Under the pieces are notes generated by a model, which did not search any database, was not told the origin of the DNA, and worked only from the letters and a program-made list of their open reading frames with translations. A DNA stretch of 43,799 nt from Chryseobacterium sp. 39-10 (lineage in GTDB: Bacteria > Bacteroidota > Bacteroidia > Flavobacteriales > Weeksellaceae). A program made the position numbers and the translations under genes. Shown in pieces: positions 40,630 through 43,799 of the stretch (the stretch's first letter is position 1; each line of letters starts with the position of its first letter). The DNA is taken from positions 2,874 to 46,672 of the forward strand of contig MKTK01000032.1 in the NCBI GenBank assembly GCA_001898255.1. The letters run 5' to 3'.

Positions 40630-41424
40630 TTAGGGCAGATAAGGCTTGATCCAGTTGGAATATCCTTGAACTTCTCCGTAGGTGTAGTAGGATGTGGACA
40701 TTGCGTTTAGGGAGGTTTGCGGAATCTGGATGCTGTAATTCTCCAGCAGGGCTGGAAAATATTGCGTGGAATTTTCCGTATGCAGTAAGACAATCTGGTT
40801 GGGAATGTATCCGATGTCGCTGTAGATGCTCGCAATGCTGATGAAGGCGTTTCCCGTAATCGGTGCGGAATCAGAAGACCTGTACATCTGAAACCATACA
40901 TTTACAATTCCCTGTACTTTTCTGAACAAAACCGCTCCCTTTAGTCCTCCGAAATTTTTGGTTCCGATGGTGTAATATTTTGAGGAGGTAAGATAGGCGT
41001 GGCTATTTCCCGAATAGTTTACAGGGGCGGACCAAGTTGAAGTTGCTGTCAGTGCGGCGGTGCTGTTGGGATCGAAGGTGAGTACAATTCTGTATTCGAC
41101 AGGCTGTTTCTCCTTTGCGAAATTCTGCCATACGTTGCCGTCAAAATAATACATTCCTGATTCTGAAATATTGATGACCTGCCCCGAAAGATTGGAAGCC
41201 GGAGCGGTGGCAAATACAACCGCACCTTTTTTTGCCTGTGTGTAAAACTTGTTCGCCAACTGGTCGCCCGTTATCCTTGGAGGAATAATCCCGTCATGAT
41301 GTGAGGTGTCGTTTGGTTTTCCTACTACATCAAAAGTAGTTTCGGGTGTCTGTGTGTTTATTCCGACCTGCGCATTGAGGTTGATGGCAAAAAGTGTCAG
41401 GAGAACATAGAGGGTTGCTTTCAT
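40630..41424 (-). CDS. Secreted VGINT-type protein upstream of the mob genes
   Basis: A 264-residue secreted protein: signal peptide MKATLYVLLTLFAINLNAQ, then VGINTQTPETTFDVVG, the opening found in many flavobacterial secreted or tail-fibre-like proteins (GIGTxxPxxxLxVxG type). Further on are YYFDGNVWQNF (a typical accompanying motif) and a beta-rich C-terminal domain with several Tyr/Ser-rich stretches. No enzyme motif. It may be an adhesin or recipient-recognition factor of the element, or unrelated cargo. It ends 23 bases before mobA, so it appears to be the first gene of the operon. A candidate promoter is at 41448-41478. Confidence 0.7.
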   Translation of the reverse strand: MKATLYVLLTLFAINLNAQVGINTQTPETTFDVVGKPNDTSHHDGIIPPRITGDQLANKFYTQAKKGAVVFATAPASNLSGQVINISESGMYYFDGNVWQNFAKEKQPVEYRIVLTFDPNSTAALTATSTWSAPVNYSGNSHAYLTSSKYYTIGTKNFGGLKGAVLFRKVQGIVNVWFQMYRSSDSAPITGNAFISIASIYSDIGYIPNQIVLLHTENSTQYFPALLENYSIQIPQTSLNAMSTSYYTYGEVQGYSNWIKPYLP

Positions 41425-41447
41425 TTTTTTGATTAAAATTTCTGTTG

Positions 41448-41478
41448 CAAAATTGGGACATCAAATCCGTGAAAACAA
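41448..41478 (-). promoter_or_regulatory. Candidate promoter of the mob/tra operon
   Basis: On the minus strand, TTG (plus 41476-41478), a 20-bp spacer and CAATTTTG (plus 41448-41455). The latter differs from TAnnTTTG only at the first base. It is located 24 bases before the ATG at 41424 and just downstream of the 41505-41570 repeats, which could be operators. Confidence 0.45.
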
Positions 41479-41504
41479 TAGTGTTCATGGGGCGTGGGCT
41501 AAAT

Positions 41505-41570
41505 AAGAACAATTTAGACGAGTTTAGATTCTCCGAAGATTAAAAAAGAATAATTTAGACGAGTTTAGAT
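41505..41570. repeat. Two iteron-like direct repeats (TTTAGACGAGTTTAGA)
   Basis: AATTTAGACGAGTTTAGAT occurs at 41511-41529 and again at 41552-41570, both preceded by AAGAAC/AAGAAT, a 41-bp period. Each copy contains TTTAGA twice, spaced 10 bp, about one helix turn. The arrangement suits a protein binding on one face of the DNA, such as a repressor, Mob protein or origin-binding protein. Confidence 0.7.
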
Positions 41571-41634
41571 GCTTGAACCAGATTTGGTGATTAAAAAAAA
41601 CAAGTTCCGCCGTTTTTTCCCCTTTTGCAAAAAG

Positions 41635-41692
41635 GCAAGACCGTCTTTGTCCCAAAACTTGAAAAGTTTGTGGGTACAAAGACACATCTTGC
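41635..41692. other. Long imperfect inverted repeat, candidate oriT
   Basis: Arms in order: GCAAGA, CC, GTCTTTGT, CCCA, AAACTT, loop GAA, AAGTTT, bulged G, TGGG, bulged T, ACAAAGAC, ACA, TCTTGC. That is 24 paired bases. A further small palindrome (CCTTTT/AAAAGG) lies just left of it at about 41621-41635. Lying in the gene-free zone upstream of the mob genes, it is a reasonable origin-of-transfer candidate, or a structured RNA. Confidence 0.5.
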
Positions 41693-41828
41693 AACAAAAG
41701 TTTACTGATTTTTTTAGAGGTCTGAAAAGGTTCCTCGAATGCTTATATTAGGGTTGTTTTGCGGTTTTTTATGATAAAGTTGCTTTGGAAGGAAAAAAAC
41801 ATGGAAAACGGGGAGAATTGAGGTGTAA

Positions 41829-42316
41829 CTTTTCTACCCACGTTTGCGAGTAGGATGTGGCTGATTTACGCAGGTTGCATGATAACCTGTAGCTAAATTA
41901 CCCAACTTATTGAAAAAGATAAGTTTATTTGGTGCAGGTTTTGAAGGAAGGTGTGTCTTTTTATCATTGAAATTTTTGTCAGAATGCTTATCATTTAGGA
42001 AAATGTAGGGTGGGTCTATTTTACCCAGGTTGATTTTGAACTTGTGTCTATTTTTCGCAGGTGGTTACTTTGGGAGTGCATATTTAACAAAAGAATCGGA
42101 AGGACTGAAAATTCTGTAGATGATTATTTCAGAGTTATTTTTTAGATTTTAGTTTAGATAATCTTGGAATTAAAAATAATGAAAAAGATTCTCTTGGAAA
42201 TGGGCTTTTTTACGCGGCTTTGTGATTGGGATGTGCCCAATTTACGCAGGTTGAAAAATTGCCTGTGGTTAAATCAGGCAGGTTTTTGAAAAAGATGACT
42301 TTATTTGTTGAGAATT
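41829..42316. repeat. Degenerate long direct repeat with TTTACGCAGGTTG motifs; no gene
   Basis: Segments 41851-41940 and 42227-42316 align without gaps at about 75% identity (estimated by eye), and the similarity extends left by about 20 bp. TTTACGCAGGTTG-like motifs stand at 41864, 42019, 42051 and 42240, with weaker copies at 41831 and 42207, in pairs about 33 bp apart every 188 bp or so. The gene-free gap 41425-42392 contains no other supported coding region. Confidence 0.55.
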
Positions 42317-42392
42317 TGCACTAATAATGCACGGAAATCCCTCGTTTCTGTAAGAAATCTTAGCATTAACAATTATTTTTTTAAAAAAAACA

Positions 42393-43732
42393 TCAAGCTT
42401 GATACCCCAACAATTTCCTAATTTGATAGAAAAACCTTTCAATTAGCCTTAAATCCTCGGTGACAATCTCGGCACTTCCTTTGAGCTCTCTGTCAAATGG
42501 CAACTTTTTCCCAAAAGAAGTCCGCAATCCTTTTGGAAGCAAAACGTCAACATAATAGTTCCCTTTATCATCTGGAGTAAGAGAAATGTTTTGGACCTTG
42601 CCTTCAACGATTCCATATTCTTGGTATCGGTAATTATCAAGCTTTACTAAAACCTTTTGATTTGGTTTAACTTTACCGGAATTCACTGATGGAATCAACA
42701 TCCGACCAACAACTAATTCCTTATCATTGGGTAGAACAGACATCACAATATCACCGGGTTTTACAAATTGGTTCTCGCCCCAAAATTGTTGGAAACTAAC
42801 TACTCCTTCAGTAGAAGAAATAATGAGATAATTTTGTTCCCATTGTCTCAGTGATTTTCTTAGCTGTTCAAATAATTGGAGCGTTTGGGAGCTGTATGTA
42901 ATCTTATCTTTCTCAGTATTTATTGATGCACCGCTTTTGGTTTTATTTAGATTTGAAACCGCTTCCTGCATCTGTGACAATGTTATATTGATATTTTTCA
43001 AATTTTGTTCTGCCTGTAGAAATTTTGTTTTTTCATTTTCTAGTTCCATCGCGGCAATTACACCTTGATTGAACAATTCTTGGGAGCGCAAGTATTTTTT
43101 TTGGTAAGGTCAAATTTTGTAACTTCTAAGTTCCGCTGCTGTTGTAATGTAGCAATCCTTGCCCTGTATTCCCCAAGACTTTGGTTTGCTGCAATATTTT
43201 CAGGAGCATAGGGCTTAAGACGAGTAAAAAGTTTTTCATCCTGCAATGCTTTTGCAAAACTATTGTATTCTCCCTGTATTTCGCCAAGTTTGAAGGTTGA
43301 TGCCTGTTGAGTAGGGAAGTAGAGAACTTGTGATGATGACATTGAATCAACTATATCTTTTAGAGCTAGAATATCCTTGTAATCAGCAGCTGACTGAAGC
43401 ACCATCATGACTTGATTTTTATTTACAGACTGATGATCTTTCACTAAAATTTTTTCAATTTTAGAATTTGTTCTTGCTTCAAGTTTTTCAGGTGGATTTT
43501 TGGAAGTTACGACTATGGGGGCAGGTATAAACTCAGGATATTTAATTACATAACTCATCAAGAGAACCATCAGGAGAATGACGAAAATTACCGTGTTTCC
43601 CCATCGAATCATCCAATGTGGCGGCTGCGTGAGAATATCCTGCACGTTTTCTGAACGTAGTTCAAGATTGTCTAATATGTCTTTTTCCTTTTCCAATTTA
43701 TTATTAAATTTACTGATTATCCGTTTATGCAC
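42393..43732 (-). pseudogene. HlyD-family secretion adaptor, broken by a frameshift
   Basis: Two overlapping frames together give about 446 residues of a periplasmic adaptor for an ABC exporter: cytoplasmic N-terminus (DILTQPPHWMIRWG), one membrane segment (VIFVILLMVLLMSYVIKYP, about 48-66), biotinyl-lipoyl-like start (KIEKILVKDHQSVNKNQ), long coiled hairpin, and C-terminal barrel (GVVSFQQFWGENQFVKPGD; PFDRELKGSAEIV). The frame breaks at an A8 tract (T8 on plus, 43095-43102): nine As would restore K-K-K-Y-L-R-S. The start is GTG at 43732, overlapping the upstream stop. Real mutation, phase variation or a sequencing error are all possible. Confidence 0.8.
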
Positions 43733-43799
43733 CTGTTATATTCGCAATTACTAGTCTGTCAAAGAGTTTGTCTCCAAAATACCGTCTGTTTAATTTGTA
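43725..43799 (-). CDS. C-terminal tail of an upstream gene (partial)
   Basis: An open frame enters from the right edge and encodes 24 residues (YKLNRRYFGDKLFDRLVIAN, then ITGA) before TAA at 43725-43727. Its stop overlaps the GTG start of the HlyD-type gene by 8 bases, a sign of one operon. By analogy with other HlyD operons it could be the ABC exporter itself, but the fragment is too short to identify. Confidence 0.45.
   Translation of the reverse strand, partial: YKLNRRYFGDKLFDRLVIANITGA

Noticed and set aside
41569..41751. 60-codon plus-strand open frame in the gene-free region
   Set aside because: It covers the long inverted repeat and has no start context, hydrophobic pattern or family motif; best explained as chance.
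41505..42316. CRISPR array
   Set aside because: The repeats are too few and too divergent, spacers are not of uniform length, and no cas gene is near.

Overview
The window looks like a chromosome segment of a Flavobacteriia member, most likely a Weeksellaceae/Chryseobacterium-type bacterium. The reasons are AT-rich DNA, Bacteroidetes-type -7 promoter boxes (TAnnTTTG), an absence of strong Shine-Dalgarno sequences, and typical flavobacterial gene families: a SusC/TonB-like beta-barrel, a CtlX-type hydrolase, LptD, and a Bacteroidetes Tra conjugation system. The genus is an inference from gene content only.

Left part (1 to about 14420) is ordinary chromosome. It holds an Omp85/POTRA-type outer-membrane protein (cut by the window edge), nadD, a DUF3817 membrane protein, an outer-membrane beta-barrel receptor with a hairpin leader, two guanidino-modifying superfamily enzymes flanking cutC, an HtrA/Do protease, RidA with a small membrane protein, lptD divergent from an N-acetylmuramoyl-L-alanine amidase, and the cluster tRNA-Glu / rpsT / tRNA-Glu.

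Right part (about 14422 to at least 41700) is an integrative conjugative element (ICE) lying directly 3' of the second tRNA-Glu gene. Almost all its genes are on the minus strand, so the order of transcription is right to left: a secreted VGINT-type protein, MobA and a MobB relaxase, a ParA-like TraA, a membrane-anchored accessory protein, TraE, TraF, the VirB4-like ATPase TraG, four small exported proteins sharing a C-terminal motif, TraJ (VirB6-like), TraK (VirB8-like), TraL, TraM (VirB10-like), TraN (VirB9-like), a small membrane protein, a VirD4-like coupling protein, an M23 endopeptidase, an accessory protein, a JAMM/RadC-domain protein, a lipoprotein, and a 1708-residue Toprim/DNA-methylase/helicase fusion next to the tRNA. 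Together these supply DNA processing (relaxase, MobA, coupling protein), the secretion channel (TraE-N), wall opening (M23) and probably maintenance or anti-restriction functions. No integrase and no second attachment site are visible, so the other end lies outside the window or is lost.

From 41425 to 42392 there is a gene-free stretch with iteron-like repeats, a long imperfect hairpin and a degenerate 376-bp-offset direct repeat. This is the best candidate region for an origin of transfer or other cis-acting site. The right edge carries an HlyD-type secretion adaptor broken by a frameshift in an A8 tract, translationally overlapping the tail of an upstream gene.

The most striking observation is a complete DnaJ J-domain (with HPD) embedded inside the TraG conjugation ATPase, between its Walker A and Walker B motifs. 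Next are a run of paralogous exported proteins with a shared C-terminal tail, and palindromic G/C-rich repeats that have become the coding sequence of the signal-peptide regions of two of them.
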